Shown piece after piece: positions 34,501 to 43,759 of a DNA stretch of 64,000 bases; position 1 is the stretch's first letter; the number at the start of each line of letters is the position of its first letter. Origin of the DNA: Clarkia xantiana subsp. parviflora (taxonomy: Eukaryota; Streptophyta; Magnoliopsida; Myrtales; Onagraceae). The notes below the pieces were generated by a model that did not search any database, was not told the DNA's origin, and saw only the letters and a program-made list of their open reading frames with translations. The stretch covers positions 27,758,763-27,822,762 of the forward strand of contig JAPTYO010000007.1 of assembly GCA_036873135.1 (NCBI GenBank), read 5' to 3'. The translations under genes and the position numbers were made by a program.

Positions 34501-37321
34501 CTTGCCTGTTGCATATTCATCGGGAACATATGGACGCTTTGAGGAGACTGAATGTCAATGCCTTCAACTATCTAGACAGAATCCCCCGGCAGCAATGGGC
34601 AAGGTGCTACTTCCCTGAGTGGTCAAAGGTGGATGCAATAATGAACAACATTTGTGAGAGCTGGAACAAGGTATTGCTTGGCTGCAGGTCTAAACCTATC
34701 ATAACTGCTTTTGAGTTCATTAGGACGTATTTTATGAAGCGGTTTCAACAAAAGAGGGAGGAAGTTGCACTCTGGAAAGGTAGGTTGGGTGGAGAGATAT
34801 TGAAGAAGATAGGTCGAGGATATGTGACTTCTATTGGATGCAACGTCACATACGCAGGAGGCAGCATGTATGAAGTGCAGTATGCTGGAAGCAATTACGC
34901 TGTTGACTTGGAGAGGAACCAATGCACATGCCGGGAGTACCAACTAACCGGTCTTCCGTGTGGGCACGCTTTGAGGTGTATTCGTCAAGAGGCCCACACA
35001 CTTTCACACTATGTGCATCCAACTTTTAGGAAGGATGCCATGTTGAGGTGTTATGCCCGACCAGTGTATCCTGTCCCGAGTCAGGAGTTCTGGGAGCCAC
35101 AGAACAACACCCCTATAGTGCCTCCGAGGTTTACTAGACAATCTGGTCGACCAAGAAAGATTAGGACAAGACCTAGCCACGAGGCTGGTCCTTCAAGACT
35201 GAGGAGGACATTTCAGATCAACTGCTCAATTTGCAATAGTGGAGAGCACAACAGAAGAAGATGTCCTCTGAGCACAAGGAGACAGGTCACTAGTCAGGTC
35301 AGTAGTGTTTTGAAGTTAATGTATCTTTTCATATACCTAATGTGCAACTACGTTTAAACGGATGTAATTGGAACATAGGAGGTCGATGCTGCTGCTGAGG
35401 GAACTACTGGTGCTGCTGACGGTATTGCTGCCGAGGGTAATGCTGCTTCTGATCAGGTAATAACAAGTTCATTGGTTATTAAGTTGTTACTTGCGAATGG
35501 GGTTACCTGACACTTAACTAAACACATTGTAGGTTTCATCTGACTGGCTAGCATCACCATGGGATGAAGTGGACAATGAAGGTGTGACTGAATCTAGCAG
35601 AAGGGACCATCCTGACCAAAATCAGGTATATGTGATTACAAAATAGTTAAACATCCTATTTATTCCCTAGGTATAATACTTGTTGATATTTGAGGTCTGG
35701 GTATAATAGTTGTTCGTATTTAGGGTCTGGGTTTAGTAGTTGATATTTGAGGACTGTGTATTACACTTGTTGATGTTTGAGACCTGGGTATCAGTTCTGT
35801 TGAGAAGATTGGTCTGGGTTTGATATTTGTTGATATTTGAGGTCTGGGTTTGATATTTGTTGATATTTGAGGTCTGGGTTTCATATTTGTTGATATTTGA
35901 GGTATGGGTTTGATATTTGTTGATGTTTGAGGTCTGGGTTTGATATTTGTTGATATTTGAGGTCTGGGTTTGATATCTGTTCATATTTGAGGTCCGGGTT
36001 TGATATTTGTTGATATTTGAGGTCCGAGTTTGATATTTGTTGATATTTGAGGTCTGGGACTGATATTTGTTGATGTTTGAGGTCTGGGTTTGTTATTTGT
36101 TGAAATTTGAGGTCTGGGTTTGATACTTGATGATATTTGAGGTCTTTGTTTTTTTTTCTCAGTCCAACAGAAGGATGAAGAGAAAACGACGTGATATATT
36201 TGTGGATGATGAAGTTGAATATGAGGCAAATGATGAAGAAACCCTGTCTGAATACATTTTGGTATATGGCATTACCATTCCATCCTTTTTAGTTATTTAG
36301 TATTGTTCATCCCAAACTCATGTTGTGTTTATGTGTTACGCAGTCCGTAGGAAGGAGGCTGAAAAGGAAAGAAGCTGCAGTCATTGATGAGCAAGGAGAA
36401 GAGCAGAATAATGAGGGGGCAAATCATGAGGATGAGAATGCTGTAGTTCATGAAGAGGAGGAGATTCCTGCACCATCAGCAGGCCCAGAGGGACATGAAG
36501 AGGAGATTCATGAGAATGCTGCAGTCCATGCAGAAGAGGAGATTGATGATGGAGAAGGGGAAGCACTCCATGAAGCTGATAACCATGATGTATACATGGA
36601 CTCCGATGAAGAAACATTAGCCGGATATTTGTCGGTACGTTACCTGCTATAATCGTTAATGGTTGTGTGCATACTAATGTCTGTTTAGTCATGGTCATCT
36701 GTGTTTGATTTGATTATGCAGTCCATAGGAAAAAAGATAAGACAGAACAGAAGCGATGAGGAGCGTCCCAGTTCACTACACCATGAGGAGGAGCTTCCCT
36801 CCGAACCAGTCCATGAGGAGGAGCATCCCTCCGAACCAGTCCATGAGGAGGAGCATCCCTCCGAACCAGTCCATGACGAGGAGCTTCCATCCGAACCAGT
36901 CCATGAGGAGGAGCTTCCATCCGAACCAGTCCATGAGGAGGAGCGTCCCCATGATGAGGACCATCCCGCGGAACAAGTGCTTGATGAGGAGCTTCCATCC
37001 GAACCAGTCCATGAGGAGGAGCGTCCCCATGATGAGGACCATCCCGCGGAACAAGTGCTTGATGAGGACCTTCCAGAAACTGATTTTGCTGGACTAGTTA
37101 TTGAGGATGCAAGTCCCCTTAATATGATAATTCCAACATCGCGTCGTATTGAGGGCCCAGAACATATCTCCCCTGGTTATCGGACAAAGATACCGGTAAG
37201 AAGAGGCGGAATGACTCCTCAGAAACCACTGAGGCGAAGCAGAAGACTTCAAAAGCCGCAGTTTGATCCTCCAAGGTCGGCTAAGAAGTTTGTCATATCT
37301 ATTGATGATGATAACGAATGA
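29619..37321 (+). CDS. MULE transposase with PB1-like, SWIM and zinc knuckle domains
   Basis: Ten exons: 29619-29634, 32254-33048, 33127-33506, 33601-34203, 34365-35297, 35379-35456, 35533-35625, 36163-36261, 36344-36634, 36722-37321; 1295 residues, all in frame. Residues 14-112 resemble the plant PB1-like domain common in MULE proteins (YPITVEMNHHGRFIV). Residues 333-415 are the MuDR N-terminal domain. The MULE catalytic core has FIGLDGCHLKG (Asp 529), SDRQKG (Asp 595), the CVRHIHENMKK motif and NNICESWN (Glu 696, probable third acid). A SWIM finger CTCREYQLTGLPCGHAL is at 786-806 and a CCHC knuckle CSICNSGEHNRRRC near 885. The C-terminal 390 residues are acidic, with duplicated exons and decapeptide repeats. 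It should bind the TIRs and catalyse cut-and-paste transposition in the nucleus. Confidence 0.93.
30347..32165 (+). repeat. Direct repeat in the MULE 5' region, split by a MITE
   Basis: The block beginning ACAATATATCTGTGGTATTG (near 30364) recurs at about 31901. It contains TGACAAGTTCTTGTATATTT and then a series of AGGTCTGAACAGTTCTTCTT phrases. The nested MITE sits between the copies; without it the period would be about 370 bases. Both copies lie in intron 1 of the transposase. Confidence 0.8.
30629..31787. mobile_element. Palindromic MITE nested in transposase intron 1
   Basis: The ends GGGATAAGGGTTCCTTTGGT and ACCAAAGGAACCCTTATCCC are exact inverts. A perfect 9-bp duplication TTATTTTAA flanks it (30620-30628 and 31788-31796). 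Arms of about 270 bases are almost identical in inverse orientation. Each arm contains a second internal start (GGGATAAATGTTCATTTGGT, 30835). Long T and A runs (30888-30930, 31497-31524) border a 560-base central spacer with no gene. Confidence 0.93.
35660..36150 (+). repeat. 30-bp minisatellite in transposase intron 7
   Basis: About 16 copies of a 30-base unit (TGATATTTGTTGATATTTGA then GGTCTGGGTT) fill most of the intron between exons 7 and 8. Copies differ by one to three bases. The intron still ends in a normal pyrimidine tract and CTCAG. The unit contains GGTCTG, the same hexamer repeated in the element ends. Confidence 0.93.
36779..37075 (+). repeat. In-frame 30-bp repeats in the last transposase exon
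   Basis: The coding sequence repeats VHEEE(L/H)PSEP with a 30-base period, six to seven times. A larger 78-81-base unit (PSEPVHEEERPHDEDHPAEQ) also occurs twice. The period is a multiple of three, so the frame is kept; the protein product is a strongly acidic tail. Confidence 0.9.
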
Positions 37322-38268
37322 GGGAAGTAATTGGTTAATAGGTTAATGGTGGTATGTCTTTTGGGAGATGTCTAAACTCATTAGGAAGTTTGTTATGTGT
37401 TTGTGGGAGATGTGTGGACTCCTTTTTGATGCTTGCTTTTGATGTTGGGTATGTTTAGACTAGGATAACATAACTATGTAGTTTTGTGTGATACTCCATA
37501 TTGTCCCATGTTGACAAAGAGTATCATGACAAACTATTTTGAGAATGGGTTTGTTCAATATTTGTGTTCAGTTCAACTTTCAGTACTAACATGTGGTTTA
37601 TGAACAACAGGGTTTTAATGTCCACATGTAATACCTTGTTTTGTGGTTCGAAACAGTACAATTATCATAATTTTATTCAACAGCTGTCAAAACTCTAGAC
37701 TTCTAATGTCCTCAATTTTAAACTTTCTGACCCCTAACAGTACTAAATTTCAGACCTTTATTAGCAACAGCTGTAAAAACTCCAGACTCTTACTTTCCAC
37801 TATTTTAAACTTTCGGACCCCTAAATGTGAAAACAGTACTAAATTTCAGACCTTTATTAGCAGCTGTAAAAACTCCAGACTCCTACTTTCCACTATTTTA
37901 AACTTTCGGACCCCTAAATGTCACAACAGTACAATTTTCAGACCTTGATTATCAACACATGTCAAACTCCAGACTTCTACTTTATACTATTTTGCAGTCC
38001 AATTTTCACAAACTTGAGTATGAACACATGTCAAACTCCAGACTTCTAATGTCCACAATTTTATCTTTCGGACAATACAATTTTACTGATATTAAACAAT
38101 ACAATGTTGACATTTGAGCTTAAACATAACAGTAATACAGAAAGTCACAATTTTATGCATAACAGTAATACACTAGACATTAAAATTTTACAGTATCACA
38201 TACTTGATAGAGTTACAACTGATAAACACCTAAATCAAACAACGGAAACATGCCACATAATGTTTCAC
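37322..38268. repeat. Convergent 3' region of the MULE with CAGAC repeats
   Basis: Between the two gene ends lie about five degenerate copies of a roughly 90-base unit (37680-38080) with AAACTCCAGACTTCTA, ATTTTAAACTTTCGGACCCC and AATTTCAGACCTTTATT. No third gene was seen. The motif orientation (CAGACC) is opposite to that in the left half of the element. Confidence 0.75.
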
Positions 38269-38962
38269 TTAAAGATAGAATTTTCCTACAAATAGAGCAC
38301 CTATCACTGACATACATAAGCAACAAATTACAATGAGATATATCCTCTCAAGTCGTTTTAGTTTTGCTTCGGCTTCAACAAGTTTTCTCTTCGCCATAGC
38401 AGCCATCCTACTTGAATGAGAACACATCCCTTCTTCAACCCATTCGAAAAAGCCACAATCGTCCCCTTTTCTCCCCTACAGCAAGAACAAACCAAAAAAC
38501 AACCAAACTATACAACCATCAACAGGAATTACTTTTAACAATCAACACCCACAATATACAACAACAATCAACAGCCAAATTAATAGTTTGCATTAAACTG
38601 ACAGAATGTAATGTCCACAAAATCGAAATCATCCCAATTTTACAGAAATTTAACAATTTCAAGATCAATTTGAGGTCCAATTTATCGTAATGGTCATAAT
38701 GGACAATATCCCACTCACCCATCCCCAATTGAAATCTTACCGTGTAAAACGGGCACCCATAGAATCTCCGGCCAAAATTTCCACCTGTTCCCGACGTTCT
38801 CACCACTGCTGTAACGTCGCATCGACACATAACCACCTCACCCGGGTTACAACATGCATTCCGGCGCGAAATCGACCGGCTGTGCTTCGATTCAGACGAC
38901 GACCCAGTCTCCCTCATCTCAGTAAACCAGTGAACGACGACTGTGGTGGAAGAAGGCAGCAA
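38269..38962 (-). CDS. GRF zinc-finger protein with C-terminal membrane segment
   Basis: Two minus-strand exons, 38741-38962 and 38269-38475, give 142 residues. The donor is ACG|GTAAG and the acceptor TGTAG|GGG; the join is phase 0. The joined exons complete a GRF-type finger: MCRCDVTAVVRTSGTGGNFG, RRFYGCPFYT, then DDCGFFEWVEE (Cys 46, Cys 48, Cys 70, Cys 81 as likely ligands). A short basic coiled coil (AKRKLVEAEAKLKRLERI) and a hydrophobic segment (YLIVICCLCMSVIGALFVG) follow. GRF fingers bind single-stranded DNA or RNA in several nuclear enzymes. Small plant proteins of this finger-coil-membrane layout are common and usually uncharacterised. Met 16 (MRETGSSSES) is an alternative start. It lies 430 bases inside the right TIR, convergent to the transposase. 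Confidence 0.88.
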
Positions 38963-39499
38963 CAGCGACTCCGGCAGACTGGGCAGGCGACCTCCTGATT
39001 GCGGCCCTAAATTGCTTCAGCAGGAACCCTAATTTCATAAAACCTCCGTTCTTTTCTTTCCTTCATTCTTTTCTCTTCTTTCCTTCTTATTTCTCCTCAA
39101 TATTTCTTTCTCAATTTGTTTCCACGTGATCTGCACATGTTGAAGTGTTTAAATTAGTGATAGGGGTATTTTTGTCTTTTCAGGTTTATATTAATTAAAC
39201 TTTTAATGAATTCAAATATTGCAGAAGGGTATTTCGGACATTTCATTCGGTTCTGTTAAGTTTGACAGAAAATTTGGACGGAAAACCTAAAAATCACAAA
39301 GTCCAAACCTCATACCTCAGTTATCACCAATTGAATCTTCAGACCTCTCAAATTCACAAGGGCCAATCTTCGGACCTCTCCCAGGTTATTGACCCTTGAA
39401 AGAATTGGTACCAAAAGTATACAAAAAAATAGAAGTGGTACCAAAAGTGGATTATGTGCAAAGAAGTGGTATGAAAAGGTACTTAATCCCTTTTTTAAA

Positions 39500-40622
39500 T
39501 CTGAAATTTCTAGTTAAGAATGTAGAAACAATATTGAATCACCATTTGAAAAATTCACAATCAAGATGAACTACACTAAGCTACATGGGTTTTGGGGTGT
39601 CAAATTAGGAGGGTAGCGTCCGTAGCATGTATGCTCCATATATAAAAATAATCATTACTTAAATGGGTCAAAAGTAAAGTGTTGTCCATGAATAATTTTT
39701 CATTCCTAAGACTCGGCTTTGTTTGAATCCGAGGATGAAGCACCGAAGCGTTACAATATATTATATTGTTAGGAAGAATTACACCCTAAACTTCTACCCA
39801 TACAAATTTGTGGCAAATAGTTTCGAGCCTATAGATACAAATATTGAGAGAGGTGTGCAAAGAGAGGATAGGATCTTTAGAAGATTCTTTTGGCATTTAC
39901 ATGGTCTTAGTTTAAACTTCTGCGTTAAAGGAACGAAGAAGTTGGAAAGAAAAAGTAAAAGGGGTGATTGGAAATGTTGTAGGACCACGTGGAGGAAAAG
40001 AAGAAGAAGAAGCAAAAGTTAGGGCTTGATGTGATTACCCCATAATTGCATTTTGCATATTGTGTTCTGAAAAAGAAGAAATGAAACAAAAATGGTTACA
40101 ACACTTTAGTTAGTGTGTTGTTATCATTATTGAGTAAGTAGATTCGTTATTATTAGGTTTAATTATTAAATTGTTAGCTAAATATTCAGACAAATTGTTA
40201 TTTCAAGTTTTCTTATAACAGTTTACTAATTCAAGTTTCTTTTATGAATAAACTACTATTGCCGAAGTTTATTTTGAAGAAATTGCTAGCCCAGGTGGTT
40301 TCCTGTCGTGGACAATTTGTCCATAAAACGAAACATGAGCTATTAATTATCCATAAAGCGAAACATGAGGTAGCAAATTATCCAAAATTTTAGCTAGCAA
40401 TTTATCTAAGTAAACAAACGTGAACTATCAATTATTATTTTTTATTATTTTTTTAACTCTAGGTATCAATTTATCAAAGTGTGCACAAACGTGAGCTATC
40501 AATTTGATAATCAACCCTTATTACTATAGCAATTTATAATATTTCATATATGCTACATTTATATTTCATTACATTATTATGATATGTATTGTTGTTAGTA
40601 CACATCTAGTTGCATGTTATAT
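39500..40622. other. Intergenic, no gene seen
   Basis: AT-rich sequence between two related transposon insertions. Repeated phrases such as CATAAAGCGAAACATGAG (40330-40370) occur. No coding region is supported. Confidence 0.5.
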
Positions 40623-40818
40623 GATATAACCTGGGAGAGGTTTGAAGATTGACCCTTGTGAATTTGAGAGGTCTGAAGATTGAAATGGTGATAACTGAGG
40701 TCTGAAGTTTGGTCTAAAAATCACAAAGTCGAAACTTCAGACCTCTGTTATCACCATTTCAATCTTCAGACCTCTCAAATTCACAAGGGCCAATCTTTAG
40801 ACCTCTCCCCGGTTATTT
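40623..40818. mobile_element. TIR-only relative of the 10.3-kb MULE
   Basis: About 195 bases made almost entirely of two inverted copies of the MULE end: ATAACCTGGGAGAGG, GATTGACCCTTGTGAATTTG and the GGTCTGAAG repeats, meeting at a short centre near 40715. It matches the ends of the 29058-39395 element closely. A clear 9-bp target duplication is not seen. Confidence 0.85.
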
Positions 40819-42339
40819 ACCTTTTTTTTTTTTTGTTCATGATAGATATACTTAGTTATAAATTAAGATTGGGTCCATCTAGATGAGAATCTGTTAAACA
40901 TACTAATCATAAAAAAAAAAAAAAAATAATAAAATAAAAAAAAAGAGAGAAATGACTGAATTAGGAACAGAAAGAGCCAAAGGCAAAAAGATGTGAAAGG
41001 AGGTATCCAGCAGAGACAGCGTGCCCTAACCCTAACTCTTCCCATATAAAGAAAACAGTAATTCCTAGTGGTTCTGATCAGTATTTTAATTTTATTCACC
41101 CAATAAATACTTCTCCTTTAAATATTCATATAGCTAATCAACTTGAATCTTATATATATGGAAATATATGAAGGGATAAGAATTAAATTAGATGCAAACA
41201 TTAATATAAAAAAATTCATCGGAGGCAAATGTAAGAATTAAAAAGATTAAATTGATAATAATTATGTTACCTAGCTATGTTTGGGCAATGTAACAAATTA
41301 ATATTTGAAGATTTTTTAACGTTTGGTTAACTCAAGTTTTACATATATATAAATTTCTAATTCGGTTAGGATTTCTGTTTAGTTTAGTTTGGATGGAATA
41401 GTAACGTGTCCAACATGTAATAAACAAAAATGCAAGCTAGACATTCAAATAATTTTCTAACTAATATTCGATAATAAAACAAATTATTAGTTATTTTCTT
41501 CATGTTTTTTAAAAAAAAGCTCTAACTAGCAATTCTCTGTCCATATATATAACTAGAAATTTGATAAGTAACCATATATATTTGTGTGTATATATAGTGA
41601 CATGGGAGTGAGTGTTGGGTGATGTCAGCCCCCGATTAGGCGCTTAATATCGACCGTTTTCTTTCTAATAATAATAAAATCATAGTGGAGAAGAGAGAAA
41701 CTGAGAAAAGGGATCTTCATTGTTGTTACATTACATATATTATATTATAAAGCTGATCATCTTCTTAATTAATTAAACTAATATAAACCCTAGGCCCCTT
41801 TAACAGCTTTTTTTCAGTACCGTTAATAAAATTTCGATGTGAATGGCCTTTTAAATGTAGACATTACATTGAATCGATCGTGAACTCACATGGAAGAAAC
41901 AATAAAATAGATCCTCTAATAATACCATTTAATTATGAAGTAATCAACTTTTTGTTCATTTAGGATTTAGTTTAAAAAGAAAAAACAAGAGTTAGCAAGA
42001 CGCACTACTATTTTTTGCTTTGTTATTCCATGCACCATATATGATGTCAAATACACCACTATATTTCTAAATGCACCACTTTATTAAATTCTTTGATAAA
42101 TTTTATGTTAAAAATGTTATCGGTACATATATATTTCCAAGTGAACTTAAAACTAAACTATACTAATACTCAAGTCATTGAAAATATTAAATATATAGCA
42201 AACTATAACAAAATAATAGAAAAGAGCAAAAAAATCACAAAAAATATTTTAAAAAATTCTAAAAATATTGAAAAATATTTTATTATGATAATACAAAAAA
42301 AACTATAAAAAATAACGAATATATTTCACGTCATCAACA
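40819..42339. other. Intergenic, AT-rich
   Basis: It contains poly(A) near 40910 and poly(T) near 40825. No gene was recognised. Confidence 0.45.
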
Positions 42340-42620
42340 CACTACAAGAAAATTATTAATTTATGACGACGTTTTTTCAAGGGAAGTAATCCCTCACAAA
42401 TTTTCAAGGGATTGATTATATTTTGAGGGAGATTACTTACAAAACTCAAAATTTTCTAATGGATTTTCCACAGAAGTTTTTAGCCAAGTTTTTTGTTAGG
42501 TGTTATTTCCTTAGAAATTTTTTGAATGTTGTATTTATTAGGAATTTTCACCATTCCCTTATGAATAAAGTTATATGTCCCTTACAAATAAATTTGTCAC
42601 AAACGACAAATTTTTAATAT
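42340..42620. mobile_element. CACTA-type transposon end
   Basis: CACTACAAGAAAAT at 42340 is the standard terminal motif of plant CACTA/EnSpm elements. It is followed by a pattern of TTTTCAAGGG and ATTTTGAGGGA motifs. The opposite terminus was not found, so the right limit is approximate and the copy may be truncated. Confidence 0.5.
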
Positions 42621-43210
42621 AAATATATTTGTAGACTAAATAGTGGTGCATTTGCCACATTTCAAAGTATAGTAATGCATTTAGCAACATTAAAAAAAGC
42701 GATGCATCCAGTAACATAGTCAAAACATAGCGGTTCATTTCGTTAATTAAAAAAAAAAAAAAGAGAGAGGGCCCTGTAAAATAGAAAAGGCTGATAAAAC
42801 AAGCACTTCAGTGGTGTCCCCCTTAAAGGCAAGGGTAACAGAAGAAGAAGACAAGCTCATCCCTCCAAAAATCCACACCACTCTTTTGCTTTATTCCACT
42901 ATACCATATATTATTATAATTCCTTCTATGACTTGTCTCATGTCTGTCTGTCTATCATCATGTCTTTCTTTCTTTTCTTTCTGTATTCTATTATTGTCCT
43001 TAAATCTCTCTCTATGTCTCTCTATATGTATTGGTCATTCATAGCCATGGCTATATCATATAGCTCTCTCTCTATATATATATCATATATATATCATATA
43101 TATACAAAAATCAGATGATGAAGATCTAGCTGATTATCATGCATCAATCTCAGATTCTTGATTTGACAAGGTAATTAGGTATCGAGATGTTGAAGAAGAT
43201 TAAGATAATA
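42621..43210. promoter_or_regulatory. Upstream region of MIR166
   Basis: It contains CT-rich stretches (42930-43030), CTCTCTCTATATATATAT near 43070 and AT runs. A CT-rich leader and TATA-like repeats upstream of a plant pri-miRNA are plausible promoter and leader parts. No transcription start can be fixed from sequence alone. Confidence 0.4.
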
Positions 43211-43718
43211 CTTTGGAAAAGGGGGTGTTGGGAATGAAGTTTGTTCCAAGATCCATCTCATCTTTTGGCTTTATATATATATGTATTGATGTATAATTAG
43301 CAGATCATGAGAGAGATTTAGCTAGCTAGTTTTTAGTTACTTATAGAAACCTAGATTTAGGGTTTTGTATATATATATATATTGATGTATAATTAGCAGA
43401 TCATGAGAGAGAGATATATAGCTAGTTTTTAGCTGCTTAAAGAAACCCAGATTTAGGGTTTTTAAATATATGTTGATATTGATGTATAATTAGCAGATCA
43501 TGAGAGAGAGATCTAACTAGCTAGTTTTTAGCTGCTTAAAGAACCCAGTTTAGAGTCGTATGTATATATAATTAGCAGATCATGAGAGAAAGTTTCTTAA
43601 AGAAACCCATAGATTAGGGTGTTGTATGTGTGTATAGTGGAGAGACTTAATTAAGGGCATGCAAGATGATTGATGATCTCGGACCAGGCTTCATTCTTCA
43701 CACCCACCGTTTCTGGTT
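43211..43718 (+). ncRNA. MIR166: MIR166 precursor with repeat-expanded loop
   Basis: The 3' arm holds TCGGACCAGGCTTCATTC starting at 43679, identical to miR166 over its first 18 bases; the last three differ from the common form. The 5' arm at 43231-43251 (GGAATGAAGTTTGTTCCAAG) pairs with it, with two G:U pairs and two mismatches. Pairing continues outward (GGGGGTGTTGGG with CTTCACACCCACC) and inward (ATCCATCTCATC with GATGATTGATGAT), giving a stem of about 60 pairs. The loop is about 400 bases because of four tandem repeats. miR166 directs cleavage of class III HD-ZIP mRNAs, which control leaf polarity, meristem and vasculature. A donor-like CTTCAG|GTATGT lies 34 bases downstream (43752), as in spliced pri-miRNAs. 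Confidence 0.88.
43280..43640 (+). repeat. Four tandem repeats in the MIR166 loop
   Basis: The phrase GTATAATTAGCAGATCATGA starts at 43291, 43387 and 43484, and occurs in truncated form near 43566. Each is followed by GAGAGAG, CTAGTTTTTAG and AAACCCAGATTTAGGG. The period is about 97 bases, with the last unit shorter. Confidence 0.9.
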
Positions 43719-43759
43719 CACTAATCAATAAGCACGTGTCATCTTCTTCAGGTATGTAA

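Larger units (their letters stand above)
29058..39395 (+). mobile_element. 10.3-kb potentially autonomous Mutator-like element
   Basis: The left end is GGGTGGTCAATAACCTGGGA and the right end, complemented, is GGGTCAATAACCTGGGAG. Near-identity continues about 100 bases inward (AGAGGTCTGAAGATTGGCCC, then TGTGAATTTGAGAGGTC). An exact 9-bp target duplication TTGAAAGAA lies at 29049-29057 and 39396-39404. Inside are two convergent genes: a MULE transposase (29619-37321, plus) and a GRF zinc-finger gene (38269-38962, minus), each starting a few hundred bases from its own end. The first intron holds another MITE. Both genes keep open frames, so the element may still be active; this is inference. Confidence 0.95.
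28663..39490. mobile_element. Palindromic MULE-like MITE split by a larger MULE
   Basis: The ends GGGATTAAGTACTTTTTCAT and ATGAAAAGGTACTTAATCCC are inverted. An exact 9-bp duplication TTTTTTAAA flanks them (28654-28662 and 39491-39499). Its own sequence is about 480 bp (28663-29057 and 39405-39490). It forms a near-complete palindrome with inverted TTTGGTACCAC motifs and an inner hairpin around 28800-29010. The 10.3-kb MULE at 29058-39395 is inserted in its right arm. Confidence 0.9.

Noticed and set aside
35660..36150. Regular 30-bp repeats considered as a CRISPR array
   Set aside because: No distinct spacers; units are contiguous, in a plant intron.
35733..36229. Minus-strand open frames with repeated NINKYQTQTS-type peptides
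   Set aside because: They read the 30-bp minisatellite inside a transposase intron on the opposite strand.
36714..37097. Repeat-containing open frames in other frames of the last transposase exon
   Set aside because: Shadows of the coding 30-bp repeat; the plus frame joined by splicing is the supported one.
39723..40022. Plus-strand 99-codon open frame ending in a basic run
   Set aside because: No domain, no splice partners, low-complexity end; not supportable as a gene.
42040..42740. Larger MITE around the CACTA end (GCACCACT and AGTGGTGC phrases)
   Set aside because: Inverted similarity is short and diverged and no target duplication could be read.
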